This document shows, in pieces, positions 1-11,499 of a stretch of DNA of 64,000 bases; positions within the stretch are counted from its first letter, which is position 1; each line of letters opens with the position of its first letter. Source of the stretch: Linnemannia hyalina (lineage: Eukaryota > Mortierellomycota > Mortierellomycetes > Mortierellales > Mortierellaceae); contig JAHRHY010000014.1 of the NCBI GenBank assembly GCA_019671135.1, forward strand, positions 866,001-930,000, in the 5' to 3' direction. The notes beneath the pieces are model-generated. The model did no database searches. It had not been told where the DNA came from and worked only from the letters and a program-made list of their open reading frames with translations. Made by a program: the position numbers and the translations under genes.

Positions 1-3000
1 GAAGGGAGAGAGAGTGAACGGAGAACAGAGAGAAGGGAGAAGTTAAGGTTTTTTTTTTGCATGCAGCGACCTCGAATGAATTGCCGCTTCGAACAAACAA
101 TAAGCCAAGAACTCGGTAACCATATAGTTTGCTTCTTAATTTGAACTAGACCTGATTATTAGCCAATCGCGTCATTCTATTTTATTCCTTCCCCTTCCAT
201 TCAGAAGGAAGGGAAAAGAACAGAGGCCGTGATGATGTCACCACAAGGATGAAATCGTAAGTCCTGCGTAGTGACGTTTTGGCTATTTACGCACACAGAG
301 GAAAAAACTTGTAGCTGTGTGTCGCTGTGTCTTTCTCGTCTATCTTCTATCTCGTAACCCTTTTATATTTCGCATCTACCATTTTCCGGAATGAATAAGA
401 AAAATGAACACTTTTTGTTTTCTTTTTCTTGTGTTGCTCTCCAGCTGGCTGGCTGATCCAAAAGACGGAAAAAAAAATACCCTAGATGGCAACTGCTATG
501 AACAAGAGAAAAATCCTTCTACACTGACATTTTTTCTCTCACCCAGTCGAATGCCGTCCTTGGATCCTCGTGGTGCCATACTCCCCATCCCAGCGGTCAA
601 GCAAAACTCCTACCTTACCTTACCGAGTCTGTTTGTTTTGTGTAGGATGCACAAAATGAAGAGGAAATGGATCAGTTATGAAGAAAAGAGAAAAAAGAAG
701 GACAAGAAACGAAAACTTTAAAACGCCAGGTCGCCCTCAAATTTGACGAGAAGCAATCGTCTGACCACCTTGCCTAATCCTGCAATCTGATTCGCTGTAA
801 GGGCAGGTCATCACGAATCCTTATTTCTTTGTGTGCATGCGGGTGGTTCGTGTGGGGAGTAGAGTTGTTCCCCCTCCTCCCTCTAATTGCCCTGTTTTAT
901 GTTTTGTGTTTTTCTCAGTTACCAGGGAAACCGCAAATAAAAACGTGCTAGCTGAGATAGATGTATTCTCGATACTTGAAACCAAACGGAAAGGGACGGG
1001 AAGTACAGGCTTATTTCACGGCACACTCGTAACGCTACTTATCTACTGGTTACCGAGGAACAAAGAGGACATTCTAGACAGACAGGATGCGATCCAGATT
1101 TTGACAAAAGGGCACAGGGGTCGAAAGTCTCCTCTTTTGTCTAGCTTGGGGGAAGAGGAACAGAGACACAAACATACACAGGGCACCGGGAGTAACTTGA
1201 TTCCGAAAAGTGGTTCTTTTCATTTCTCGAACATACAGTGATGATAGGATGACAAGCGACAAGGAGAACCTTGTAATCAGTCTCGACGTGTAGACTATTA
1301 CAACAAACAAGGACAACAAAACAGCGATGAAAAACGGCTTTCTGCCATGTCTTACATGCTATCCATGCGCCCTCTCTTTCTCGCCCTGACTCAACCTTCC
1401 GATCACAAAGACTTGTTCTTGACTTTACTTTCATTCTCCTTCTCGGTACTCAACAACACGCCACGACAAACATTCATCTTTCTTCTTCTTCAGCTTTCCG
1501 TTTACATTAGCATTTGAGCCATTGAAAAAGTATAAAGAAGGGCATGGGAATACAAAAAAAAACACTCTTTCCCCGCCTGAACAAGGAAGCCTACGGTAAC
1601 ACCAAAAAAAGTTATGTGAGCAAAGAGTCAAATTCTTTTTTTTTGCTTTGACCTTGAAAGCATGCAAGTTTCTCGTTAATCCAATCATCAATACGCAGCC
1701 AATCCACGTGAGGTGTAACAGTGTCTTTCATGGTTGTGATGGGTCATGGGCCAAGTTCTTTTTTCTGAAAAAGTATTGATACAAGGAGAGTGGACCAGAG
1801 TTGTCCTTTGAAGGATAGCTCAAAAAAACTCATTTGGTCAACCTCCATCCGATCTCGTTTCATTGAGAATGAAACGGCGAGAACAAAGGGAAAGGGCGCA
1901 TAGCTGAAATGAAAACTAATAAAGTCGGATGAGGTGTGGGACAGATAACTTACCGAGACCACTCGATAGCTTTACCTGGTAAGCGAGGTGGAATGGCGTG
2001 CATCCGTTGGTTACTTCATCATCTCCTTCCCTTGCTCCTTCGCCTGTAGTCTTTCCTCTAGCCATAAACGAGTTTAATAGAATAAAGAACTGCAAACAAT
2101 AGCAAAGGCTTGCTTACCATTCGCTGACATGATAAACATTTTTCCTTCCTTCAACCCTCTTCTTCGCTTTCTTCTATTTTTCCATGCGATGGAGGATCGA
2201 CTTTGGACCCCTAACTTACCTACTTCTTCCAATCCTTCCTTACCTTCTTTCCTTCATTTTCTCCTCCCTCCCTTTTTCACTCTATCATCTCATCAATGTG
2301 CTCCTCCGAAGGAATCTCCGATTCATGCAGCAAGCATATCTTTAGTCGTGTGTCTCACAGAACCTGTTTTGCCCTTTTCTCGCACTAGTTTCACAACTAA
2401 CCAACAAGGACTCTAATGGTGGATGGATGGACTGGACTCGACAGGGTCGTCTGTGCGCAGCGTAACCAAACTAAAGGGTGGGAAGGAAGGTTAAAGGAGC
2501 AACTCAAAAGTCCTTACTTTACCACGCTTTACCCGGGTCACCTCTTTGTTTTTCATACATTTCCAAAAAGAAGCTATTGTTCAGTGTTCATTACTTTTTT
2601 TTTTTTTGTTGGTTCTTTTCGAGGGTATATACACATAAGTCTTATGTGTGTGTGTTTGAATTAGTGACCTAGTTTGAATGTGCATGTGCCCGATTGTTAA
2701 AGAATCGCGCAACTCTTGTTTGTTTGTTTGTTTTGCATCTGGGCTCGAGCCTCGGGGTACAATGTTCCGTCCGTTTCGAGAAACTATGAGATCCGCCTCT
2801 GGCCACCCCAACCCTCATTTCCACACGGTCCAGTTATTCCATTCTCCTTCCTTATGTTCAAAGTCGACCGTCCCTCGTTTTCTCTAATAGGTCCGTTAAT
2901 CATGGTCTAACGACGAGTCATGTGGTCCGGTTTCCCTTCCCCCCAGGTCTCTAACCTTTCCTTCTTACGCGCTGCCATCCCCCTTGTACTATTCGTCATT

Positions 3001-3559
3001 TCATAGTCATGTGCTCCCTACTCCAGCCCCAGGCTAAACCTTAAACGAACGAATCGCGACCAAATGCTATCCATCCCAGTCTAAACTTTGAAACGCGACC
3101 ATGTACCCTTCTCTCATTATAGAACGGTTATAGTAAGACTGTATGCGCTCATAATAACCCCACCCTAAACAGCTGGAGAGAGAAAGAAAAAAAAACAGTT
3201 GAATCCTGGCACCATTTTCCTGGGTACTTGAGACATTCTCACTGCGCTTGATTGCGTGCTTGGTTCCCTTTGTCCATTACACACACACACACACACAGAC
3301 ACACAGACACACAGACACACACATATGCAAGACTTCCACATATCCTGCCTGAGTGTATAACCGGACCAGACCATTGTTAATACACGGTTGCGTCGATGCG
3401 GCTATGTAGACTTTTTGTTATTTTGATTAACTGTTGCAAAAACGAGCCTGTCAATAGATTGTGGGAGAGTTGGGAGACGAGAGTAGAGAGAGGGCAAAAA
3501 CAAAGATATATAATTTCGTATTTTTTAATTGTCTAGTTTTTTTTTCGGATCCAATATCT
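1..3559. other. Intergenic, no supported gene
   Basis: About 3.5 kb at the left edge, on the 3' side of the arrestin gene. Short open frames are present (for example 404-721 and 831-1241 on +), but they are made of low-complexity or T-rich translation with no domain, no conserved-looking start and no splice partners. An imperfect CA tract lies at 3279-3323. I see nothing else that can be named. Confidence 0.6.
3279..3323. repeat. CA-rich microsatellite
   Basis: A run of AC dinucleotides passes into repeated ACACAG units. It lies in the 3' flank of the arrestin gene. No function is apparent. Confidence 0.85.
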
Positions 3560-5892
3560 CTACCGAGGCGCTTTCTCCAGACGGTTCTCGTAATCCGGAC
3601 TGGGTGAGTCGCGGGTACGGGTAGAGTAAGGAGATATGAACACTGCTGGCGGTGGGAGCATTCCATGATCCTGAGAATCACCTGCGCCAACCTCTACTGA
3701 CATGGCAGAGGGTCCTGTGACAGGACTGCTTGGGGCAGGGGAATGGCCGGTACTGAGGGGACTGTGACTATGCGGCAGGGAGTGATGGTGCAGGTGATGA
3801 GGAAGAAGGTTTTGGTGAAGCTGATTTTGGTGAGAAGAGGCGTTACTGCCGGTAGAATGGCTTCTTTCGGGACTGGTGCCTCGACTTGGGGCCCGACTGG
3901 CAGCGCGACTGGTGCTTCGACTGACATCCCGAGAGGGGTTCCTGCTGTTGGCGTCTGACTCTGACTCTGCGTATGACGGGAGGTGGATGCGTTGGATCAT
4001 GGCGCGGAGAAGGTCATCATCGCCAGGATCCATATCGCGTTCAGAATCGAACGAGACTCGGGGGGTCGTGAAGGAGGTCAAGTAGCTGGGGAGTTCACCG
4101 TCGGCTCCGTCTGAGCTGCCGTTTCCTGCCTCTTCCGGATCGATCTGGTAGTCGTCCTCGAATGCTAGCACCTTGACATCAATCTCGTTCTCGACCCGGA
4201 ATCGCTTATTACCATCTGTCCCCAGAATGGAGAATCGCAGGATGTGAGTAACCTTCATGAGTCCATTGTCTGCGGAGGGGTTGCAGTTGTTCTGGTCGGG
4301 TCCCATCTGAGGCATGTCGAATAGCAAGACCTTGTTCCAGTTCCATGCGTCGGACTGGTGGTTTGGTGGTCGGTCCCACCCCTCACTCTTTTGGATCTTG
4401 ACCAGTCTCATATCGACTCGCTTACGACCATCCGCTCTATAGACGACTCGCTCCCACAGACCAACTTGAAGGACTTGCACAAACGTCCTGGGCGTAGGGG
4501 CGGTGATAGAGACCTGGAGGGGGACTTTGGTGTTGTGAGGGACTCGAGTCTGGGGCATGCTGATCTTGTACTTGATTTTGTCATCGGCCGCACTGACTGC
4601 CCGCCCGCCTCGTTGGTATGCTCGTGATGCCTGGATGGGGTGACGACGGAGAACGTTGACGGGGAGGGTAACCGTGGAGGAGTTGAAGGTCAGTCCTGGT
4701 TTTGTCAAGTTCGCAGTGAGACGGTAGGCGACCTTTCCATGTGTTGTCGTCAAGGTCTCGGGCAAGTCGTCGGTCAACTCCATCGAGAATGGGAAGGCGT
4801 GCTGTCCTGCTGGGAGAAGGATGGCAGGTTGTTTGTGCTGGTGAGGGATGAGTGCCCATGAGTGTTCAATATGAGGGTTGGTTTGGTGGCGGGTTGCAGG
4901 GCTGTATGCATTGTCTAATTACCGTCGGACAGAGACAGAAAAGGTCAAAGGTGTTAAAAAAGGGTGCAGCTTCTTTGTGTGCTGAGAGAGAGAGAATGCA
5001 TGGGTTAAATTTTTTGGACGACTGTCTTACCATCGACCCAAGTAACAGAAGAACGACCAGAGAATTCGAGGTTCAGCGCTTTGACCTTAGTGGTCTTGTG
5101 AAGGTTCACATAGACAACACCCTCCAACATCGTTGTCTGTCCAGTCATCAAAATAACCTCTGGATGAGTCAGCTCGATCTTGAGCGTCTTTGTCGAGTGG
5201 TGCTCTCCGGTGGGACTATGACTGCCGTGGGAAAAAAACGAAAAGGGCGACAGAGTATGACTGTGGCGGTCACTGCCGATGGTCTGACTAGGCGAGGCAG
5301 TCGACGACGAGAGGCCTCCATCTGACCGTAATGATGATGATGACGAAAAGTTGGGTGAGGGTATGACCGAGAGAGAGTTGAATTGAGGTTGCGAGAGAAT
5401 CGTGGCAGTTGTTGGAGGAAGTGGAGGCGAAGTTGGACGACTATGACTCTGGGGCGAGGTTGGACGACTATGACTCTGAGGCGAGGTTGCACGACTATGA
5501 CTCTGGGGCGAGCGACGTCTCCTGTTGTAGCGATGGTCCTCTAGAGCTTCTTCGTCGTCGTACTCATCGACCAGATCTGTATTGTGGCTGACCATGTCTG
5601 AGTGGTCCTCCGAGGGGGCAGGTGTGGCTCCATGGGCTGACATGGCGGGGGGCAGCAAGTCGAAGGATGGGGGCAGGTGGGTATTGTGGGTATTGCTGGG
5701 GTATCTTCTGGGCGAGGAGAGGGGCGAGGACAAAGGCGACGAGATTGGTGACCGAGGGGATGGGGAGAGTGCCTCTGGGGTGAAGTGGCCTCGGTAGAGC
5801 AGGAGGTCAGCAACATTAGCAAACCCACCGTTTGATGTGTTGTTGTTGCTGCTACTGGTGTTGTTGGTGGTGGTATTACTTGATCCTGACAT
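3560..5892 (-). CDS. Arrestin-related trafficking adaptor (ART/alpha-arrestin)
   Basis: Two exons, 5892-5031 and 4914-3560, are joined across a 116-bp GTAAGA...TTAG intron and give 738 residues. The N-terminal ~230 residues are S/P/T-rich. The arrestin N fold then begins near residue 233 (a run including THPEVILMTGQ) and crosses the intron. The arrestin C region follows (around GRAVSAADDKIKYKISMPQ), with a long SR/SH-rich tail. Alpha-arrestins recruit Rsp5/Nedd4-type ubiquitin ligases to plasma-membrane transporters for endocytosis. Two LPSY motifs (residues 562-565 and 599-602) fit the L/PPxY class such ligases bind. No classical PPxY was seen. A 27-bp tandem repeat encodes three copies of a nine-residue S-P-Q-S-H-S-R-x-T unit, a probable phosphorylation platform. 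The start is the first ATG of the long first exon. Transporter targets cannot be read from the sequence. Confidence 0.9.
5428..5512 (-). repeat. 27-bp in-frame tandem repeat in arrestin exon 1
   Basis: About three copies of a 27-bp unit, differing by single bases, each encode a nine-residue Ser/Pro/His/Arg unit. Because 27 is a multiple of three, copy-number change would keep the reading frame. Confidence 0.85.
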
Positions 5893-7964
5893 GGCTGTGG
5901 CTATATTAGCTGTGTCTGTCCAGTCTGTGTGTATGTGTGTTTGGCCTGTCCTTTGTGGTGTCGGTCGGGCCGAGGTCTTGGTGGGGAGCGGTTATTAGGT
6001 GTTGAGCGAAGAAGAAAGAAGGGAAGAAGAAAGAAGAGGTGGAAAGGAGATATAAGAAGAGAAGAGGGAGAAAAAGGAAAATAACCTTGTGGTGTGGTGG
6101 AGTGAACGGCGAAAAGAAAAAAGATTAAAAAGTAAAAAAAAAAAAAGGTTCTGTTGATGAGGTTCATCCCCCGACAGAGGAGTGACAAGGAAATTGACGC
6201 TCAGTTTCCATGTGGTGTCATCTGTGGACAAATGCTCGACACCACCATCCTTCGCTTTGCATTGCACTATTATTACTTATTACCTACTGCACTCCCCTCT
6301 GCTCGCCTCCTCCTTCAAGAGTGCCCCGTTCCTCTTCTCCTTCCTCTGCTCGTTAGCGCTGCGGACAGGAGAGGGAGGTTGATGAGTGATCAGTTGATGC
6401 TATCCTTGCTACCTCATTGACTGATCGAAAATGGGATCCCAGGCGACCGGTGAACTCTGATTGGCTCGCAACGTGAATCATAACGTGGGAACGAAGAACG
6501 AAGACAAGGAAATCGTTCTTTGCTGTTCTATCTATCTATCTATCTATCTATCTACACACACATCCGTCCGGTTGCCATGGTCAATGAAAAGTGGGTGCCG
6601 CATGTAGGGTTTGGTCGATGAGGTCCATCGATCCGAACGCCGTTCGTTGGGGTGAGTCAATCTATTCCTTTGTGTTGACAAACAAAAGAGAGGCGGGTAG
6701 CATTCGGCTAAACTCTACTGTACGTGGGACAACCATTTCATCCCCCTCACTCTCTCTCGTTCTCCACTTCCACATTGTCGTCATACGTCAACAACAACAT
6801 AAAAAATAAACAAAAAGAGGCTCATGCACACATGGCCCAGTGCAACGTTCTTTTTTTTTTTTTTTTTTTCTCCTCCCTCAATGAGGAACTTAACAAACAA
6901 ACAAACAAACAAGCGCTCAACGGTCACCTCGCGTGATGACATTTCTCACACATTCCTTGATCACCCAGATTCCTTCAACTTTCCACTCACTCCCAGCCCG
7001 TTGTCTAGAGAGGTCGGGCAGGCAGTCAAAGACGAAGAACGCAATAAGGTCCAGAACAGAAGGAGGACTAAAGTTGATCGACACCCATGGGTACGATGTA
7101 TATGGCGCAATTGGGTACCGACGTGAGAACATTCCGACAGAGAGAGTCAGGGCGTGGGACGCACGCACGTTCGTTTCGTTTGTTTTTGTGGATGGGCTAA
7201 TGGCACATACGCCAATGGACAGTGGGTATGATACCTGGCCTTTGCATTTTTCTTCTTTTTTGCTGTCATTTGTTGTCTCGATAGCCTTTCTTATCCATAT
7301 TCCATTGTGGTCCGATGATGACTCCGACGTTATGGTTTTTTTCGTTTTTGTCTATTTATTTCCCTTGAGGATGAGAGCAGTTGAAGGAGTGAAGGAGCGG
7401 GGACGAAAAAATAAATTTTGCTTTTAGTCGAGCAGATTGGCAATGGTCCTCAACTCACCTAGGGCAGGGCAGGGTCCCCTTTGGTTTCCCATGGTCACAT
7501 GGTCTTTGTGGCTTCAATAGTTAGTTCACGATAGAGTGCGTGTGTTCACGGGAACTCGCGATGACTATGGGATAGGATATCTGCAATGAACACCGTAGCT
7601 GCTTGGAACCGCGCCTACTACAGGTACATTTACCAATCGAACGTATACGCCGGATCTACTGCCTATTCGGGTAGAACGTTCCTCGAGAACAACAATGCCT
7701 CTTCTCTCTCACTCTCTTTCATTGTTCGTCGTGTCTTGCATATTGTCTCCTCAGGTGTGCATTCGCTACTATATCAACCATCCATCAAACGTGGGATGGA
7801 TTCCCTTCTGCTCTTTCCTATTTCCTGTTACGATATATTTTTTTCATCTATCCTCCATCATCCACTCGTCACTCATTTCCTTCTCTCTCTCCTTTCTTTT
7901 CTCTTCTCATCGTATCATCCACACTCAAAAATTACAACGTAACATTCTCCTTTCTCATCCTACC
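5893..7964. other. Divergent intergenic promoter region
   Basis: The 2.07 kb between the arrestin gene (-) and the small secreted protein (+) should hold both promoters. Minus-sense CT-rich tracts lie at 5990-6075, just upstream of the arrestin ATG. Other landmarks are a TCTA microsatellite (6527-6554), a T tract near 6851-6870 and CT-rich sequence just before the +-strand gene (7860-7915). No additional coding exon could be supported. Confidence 0.6.
6527..6554. repeat. (TCTA)7 tetranucleotide microsatellite
   Basis: Seven perfect TCTA copies followed by a short CA run. It lies in the intergenic space between two divergent genes. Confidence 0.95.
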
Positions 7965-8231
7965 ATGAAGTCCACTTTCGTCCTCACCATCGCCGCCCTG
8001 TGTGCCGCTCTTGCCGTCACCCAGCCCGTCGTCATGGCCACTCCCGTCGTCGTCGTTGCCGAGTCCAACCCTCTTTTGCAGAAGAGAATCCTCGAGCAGT
8101 GCAAGAACAAGACCGGGGTCTGCGTCTCCAGAGAAGCCTGTGTCGGCACCGGCTTCGATGGAAAGGAGCGACACATCGATGGACTCTGCGATAAAAAGAA
8201 CGACGAGTTTATCTGTTGCATCAACTTTTAG
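7965..8231 (+). CDS. Small cysteine-rich secreted protein
   Basis: A single exon of 88 residues, starting at the ATG that opens a clear signal peptide (MKSTFVLTIAALCAALAVTQ). The mature part is about 55-60 residues. It has six cysteines spaced C-x6-C-x5-C, then a longer gap, a fourth Cys, and a terminal adjacent Cys pair (FICC) four residues from the end. Six cysteines ending in a CC pair recall arthropod clip domains and small protease-inhibitor or effector folds. That is only a pattern resemblance and no family is recognised. The CT-rich leader fits a well-expressed fungal gene. It could be an effector-like, antimicrobial or cell-wall protein. The stop is followed directly by a CA microsatellite. 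Confidence 0.75.
   Translation: MKSTFVLTIAALCAALAVTQPVVMATPVVVVAESNPLLQKRILEQCKNKTGVCVSREACVGTGFDGKERHIDGLCDKKNDEFICCINF

Positions 8232-8233
<2 letters not shown>

Positions 8234-8264
<31 letters not shown>
8234..8264. repeat. (AC)15 microsatellite
   Basis: A pure AC run starts two bases after the stop codon of the small secreted protein, so it probably lies in its 3' UTR. Confidence 0.95.
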
Positions 8265-8265
<1 letters not shown>

Positions 8266-8672
8266 CCTTACGTTCGTAGCTCACGCACATTACTTTCCTT
8301 TCGTCTTCTTTGCTGAAAGGAAAATATAAATAGACATGATGAACCCCTAAAGTTGAGGCTTTAGGTATTGTCGTTGGGTATGATATTCATTGCGGCAACG
8401 AGTGGTCTTTCTCAAGTTTTTGTTGGATCCATGATTGTTGCATGCGTGTGCGCGCTCTTTAGCAAGATATTTGATGTCGAAAAGGGGGTAGGTAAGGTAA
8501 GAGTGTCGGATACATGGGATGGATTCGAGACTAAACAAATCCCGAGGTCATTTAAGGGGTTTGTGTAGTTGTTTGTGAGTGGTCTGCGCAATAATTACGT
8601 AAAAAAAATCCGTGGCGTTAGCTTTTTGGAAGTTATTTAATTTAGTCAACAGCCAACACTGTCGCTTTGTTT

Positions 8673-10078
8673 CTATTCATTATTAGTTTCCTCAGACCCC
8701 ACTTGCTGCAATCTTTCCATTAGGGATGGTCGTCTTCCTCGTGTTTGCTTTGTAGGAGTATGAAGGACAATGGACTCCCATTCCAGACCCTTCATTGGTT
8801 CTTGTTCTTGTGGCTGCAGAACATTCACTTCATTAGCCATTCTTCGCTCATACTCGTAGTCCAACTTCTTGATGCGAATCCCCCTTGAATACTGGTCATA
8901 ATGCCACTGTAATGTAAAACGAAAGAATGCGGAGAATGTGTCAAACAATGGGAAGATGATGGTGGCGATACAGTAACATACAAAATCCTTACCAGCAGGT
9001 TGAAGAGAACATGGACCGACCAACGCAAGAACCGTGGGACCTCATCAGGAGACTCAGGGAGTGCAATTGTCCTGCATGCAGGGCCAGCTACCCAAATATC
9101 CTGGAACCTCTGTAAGGTGACAACCACCGCTGATGTCCCTATTGTCGTTATATTGGCCGGTGGTTAGAGAAACCAAAGACAGTTTGTATGGATGTGCACG
9201 AGAATATCGCCGTGAGCATGAATGCACAAAATCGGAGGGCATCCAACACCATACCTCTCCAACTGCAGAAGAATACTTTTGTTAATCTTAATATTCTTCC
9301 GGAGCTGGTTGGCCAAGTCCAACTCACTACACGCCCCCTTCTTCGCTTCAAAATTTGCTACTTCAAGTCGTCCACTGAAAGAATATAATCGCATTTCCTG
9401 GTTGATGTGGCCGTGTCAAAAAAGGTAGATACAATCGAGCTCGATAGCTTGGCCGCCGCACATCCTTGCTCGCCCCTATGAGTAACAATCACTTGGATGT
9501 AAGTGTGGGCATTTACAATGTCATTCCAAAGGGCACATGGTTAAAGACAGTAGCACTCACAGATTCAGGGCCAGGCTCGACTTGGCTGGCAGTTGCTCTC
9601 TAAAAATGCTCGACCATAGACTCATAGCATCCGCTTCGGCAGGACCTTTCGATTTGCCATGGAGGGGTCTCTCCGCATGCTTGAAGCTATTCTCCATTGA
9701 AAGATTTCTTGTTATTAACAAAGAAACATTGTGCGGGCCAAACTAAAGCCATACGGCAACTTACACAGCAACTTACATAGTCTTTAGTGCATCCAAAGAC
9801 CTGCGAAATTCCGAGGATATAGCTTGAAGTTCATATACCTTCTCAATTAGATCATCTATGTCTGAGCCTTTTTCAGCCATAGAGACTATTAAACTCGCAA
9901 AAGCCTCATCAGGTACCTCCAGCTCCTTTCTCAGGCACAATTGTCTACCCTCCGTCAAGTGATCATTAAACGCTTTGTTAGCCTCCACAGAGAACATGTT
10001 CCAAATGCCAGACAGCGCAACACTAAATAAAATCAGAAAATATGTGGTCAGCGAAAACCATGTTAACAAAAAATGCAA
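8673..10078 (-). CDS. Orphan membrane-anchored coiled-coil protein
   Basis: Five exons (10078-9777, 9707-9561, 9374-9255, 9107-8993, 8906-8673) with GT-AG introns sum to 918 nt, giving 305 residues. The reading frame stays open through every junction, which supports the model. Residues 1-26 are a hydrophobic signal anchor (MHFLLTWFSLTTYFLILFSV). A helix-rich, charged region follows (~40-110), then a basic middle. A second moderately hydrophobic stretch (RWSVHVLFNLL) precedes a charged C-terminal tail. I recognise no family. Base composition is closer to AT-rich than in the strongly coding neighbours, as expected for a weakly expressed or fast-evolving gene. The second intron junction (acceptor AACAAG) is the least certain. 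Confidence 0.55.
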
Positions 10079-10674
10079 TAAACATCATCCTTTTTGCACC
10101 TTCCTCTTGTCCCCCTTGTCTTCCTCTTGTCTTCCCCTTGTCTTCCACTTGTCTCCCTCTTGCTCCGTTGCTATTACACCAAGCTGTGAAACGCGTTTGC
10201 CACCAAGTTGTAGATGATATACTGAGGCGATTTCCACGTGTCAATCATGGTCACGTGTGGGCAGCACCTTGTCACCTCTCTCTTGACTCGCTCACACGGG
10301 GACGAACAAGGTCGCTGGGAGGTTGTAGCAATGCCAATCAGTCAAGTTGGGAAAATGCACGAGCAGTGAAAAGCCAAGGGATGATGGTTCGGACTCAAGG
10401 TCTCAGATTTTATCAGTGTCGTCTGTGGAGAGAGGCAAAAAGGGTGAAAGGGGAATGGTGAAAAGAGGACCTCGCTAGGATATTTGTTTACCCGAGGGCT
10501 GACATAAGTTGGAAGGTGATGAATCTAATTTTCCTTATTACGGACCACCTTTCACACCTCATGTTCACAGCACGCAAAAAAAAAGTTGAATTAATGACAA
10601 ATAGGCCCGAGACAAGAACGCCGTTTACAGCGAGTTTTTTATTAACGAGGAGAAACAAGACGCCATCACAGCTA
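10079..10674. other. Intergenic
   Basis: About 600 bp between two minus-strand genes. It carries a repeated CTTGTCTTCC-like tract (10100-10165) and two CACGTG E-box hexamers (10230-10260) that could serve the promoter of the orphan gene. Nothing coding is supported. Confidence 0.5.
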
Positions 10675-11499
10675 CTACTCCTTGCGGCAGATGATCTCGC
10701 CATGAAGCACCGAGAACCAACCATTGTCATCTTCAATCCAGGTCCTCCACGCCTTGGCCATCGCCTTCAGCTCCTCTTGGGTCGCCAGGTTCAACTCCGT
10801 CGCATTGGCGGCAAAGACCGACGACAACGTGCGCTCCTCCATTGACCCACCCCAATACGCGCGCTCCTCTGGAGAGGCGAAGCACCACGCGCCCGAGCTG
10901 CAGGTAATCTGAGATCGCATAAAACCAGCCTCCTGTGCCCAAACATGAAGGTGATGGCCCGGGTGCGGGTTGCTGCCCTTGAGACGACCCATGTGTGTCG
11001 CGACCTCCCAAAAGTGCTCCAGACCTTGCGACTCGGGGTACCACAACATCTTGGCCGACTCGCGAACGGCCATAATGCCACCATCCTTTTTGCAGACGCG
11101 CTTCATCTCACGCAGTGCCTGAACCGGGTCGGCCACATGTTGCAACACTTGATGCGCATGGACAATGTCAAACGTGTTGTCCGGGAAATCGAGTTTGTGG
11201 ATATCGCCGACTTGAAACTCGGCATTGGTGACACCCTGCTGTTGGGCAAAGGTACGTGCGTCCTTCAGAGGGTCCGATGTATATTCGATCCCGACCACAC
11301 GACCCTGGGGCACCAGTTTGGCCAGGTCGACCGTGATGCTGCCAGGGCCACAACCGACGTCTAGGATGGACATGTGGGACTGGATGTAAGGGCGCAGGTA
11401 GGTAGCCGAGTTGGCGACGGTGCGCCAGCTGTGGGTCTGAAGGACAGCATGGCTGTGGTCTTGCGCATAGACAATTGGCTGTGAGGTCGAGAAGGACAT
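10675..11499 (-). CDS. UbiE/COQ5-like SAM-dependent methyltransferase
   Basis: A single exon. From the ATG at 11499 it encodes 274 residues starting MSFSTSQPIVYAQDHSHAVL. Class I methyltransferase motifs are clear. Motif I is LDVGCGPGSITVDLA, an acidic residue ends beta-2 (VVGIEYT), and the later motifs are VGDIHKLDFPDNTFDIVHAHQVLQH and ALREMKRVCKKDGG. This matches fungal UbiE-type methyltransferases that share an N-terminal THSWRT-A-NSA signature. The substrate is unknown, and the name does not imply ubiquinone synthesis. An in-frame upstream ATG at 11619 would add 40 residues rich in Arg, Phe and Ser, resembling a mitochondrial presequence or signal anchor. I chose the inner start because family members begin at this point, but both starts could be used. 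Confidence 0.88.
   Translation of the reverse strand: MSFSTSQPIVYAQDHSHAVLQTHSWRTVANSATYLRPYIQSHMSILDVGCGPGSITVDLAKLVPQGRVVGIEYTSDPLKDARTFAQQQGVTNAEFQVGDIHKLDFPDNTFDIVHAHQVLQHVADPVQALREMKRVCKKDGGIMAVRESAKMLWYPESQGLEHFWEVATHMGRLKGSNPHPGHHLHVWAQEAGFMRSQITCSSGAWCFASPEERAYWGGSMEERTLSSVFAANATELNLATQEELKAMAKAWRTWIEDDNGWFSVLHGEIICRKE

Noticed and set aside
404..1241. Two plus-strand frames (105 and 136 residues) near the left edge
   Set aside because: There is no recognisable domain, no signal peptide, a poor start context and lysine-rich or random composition.
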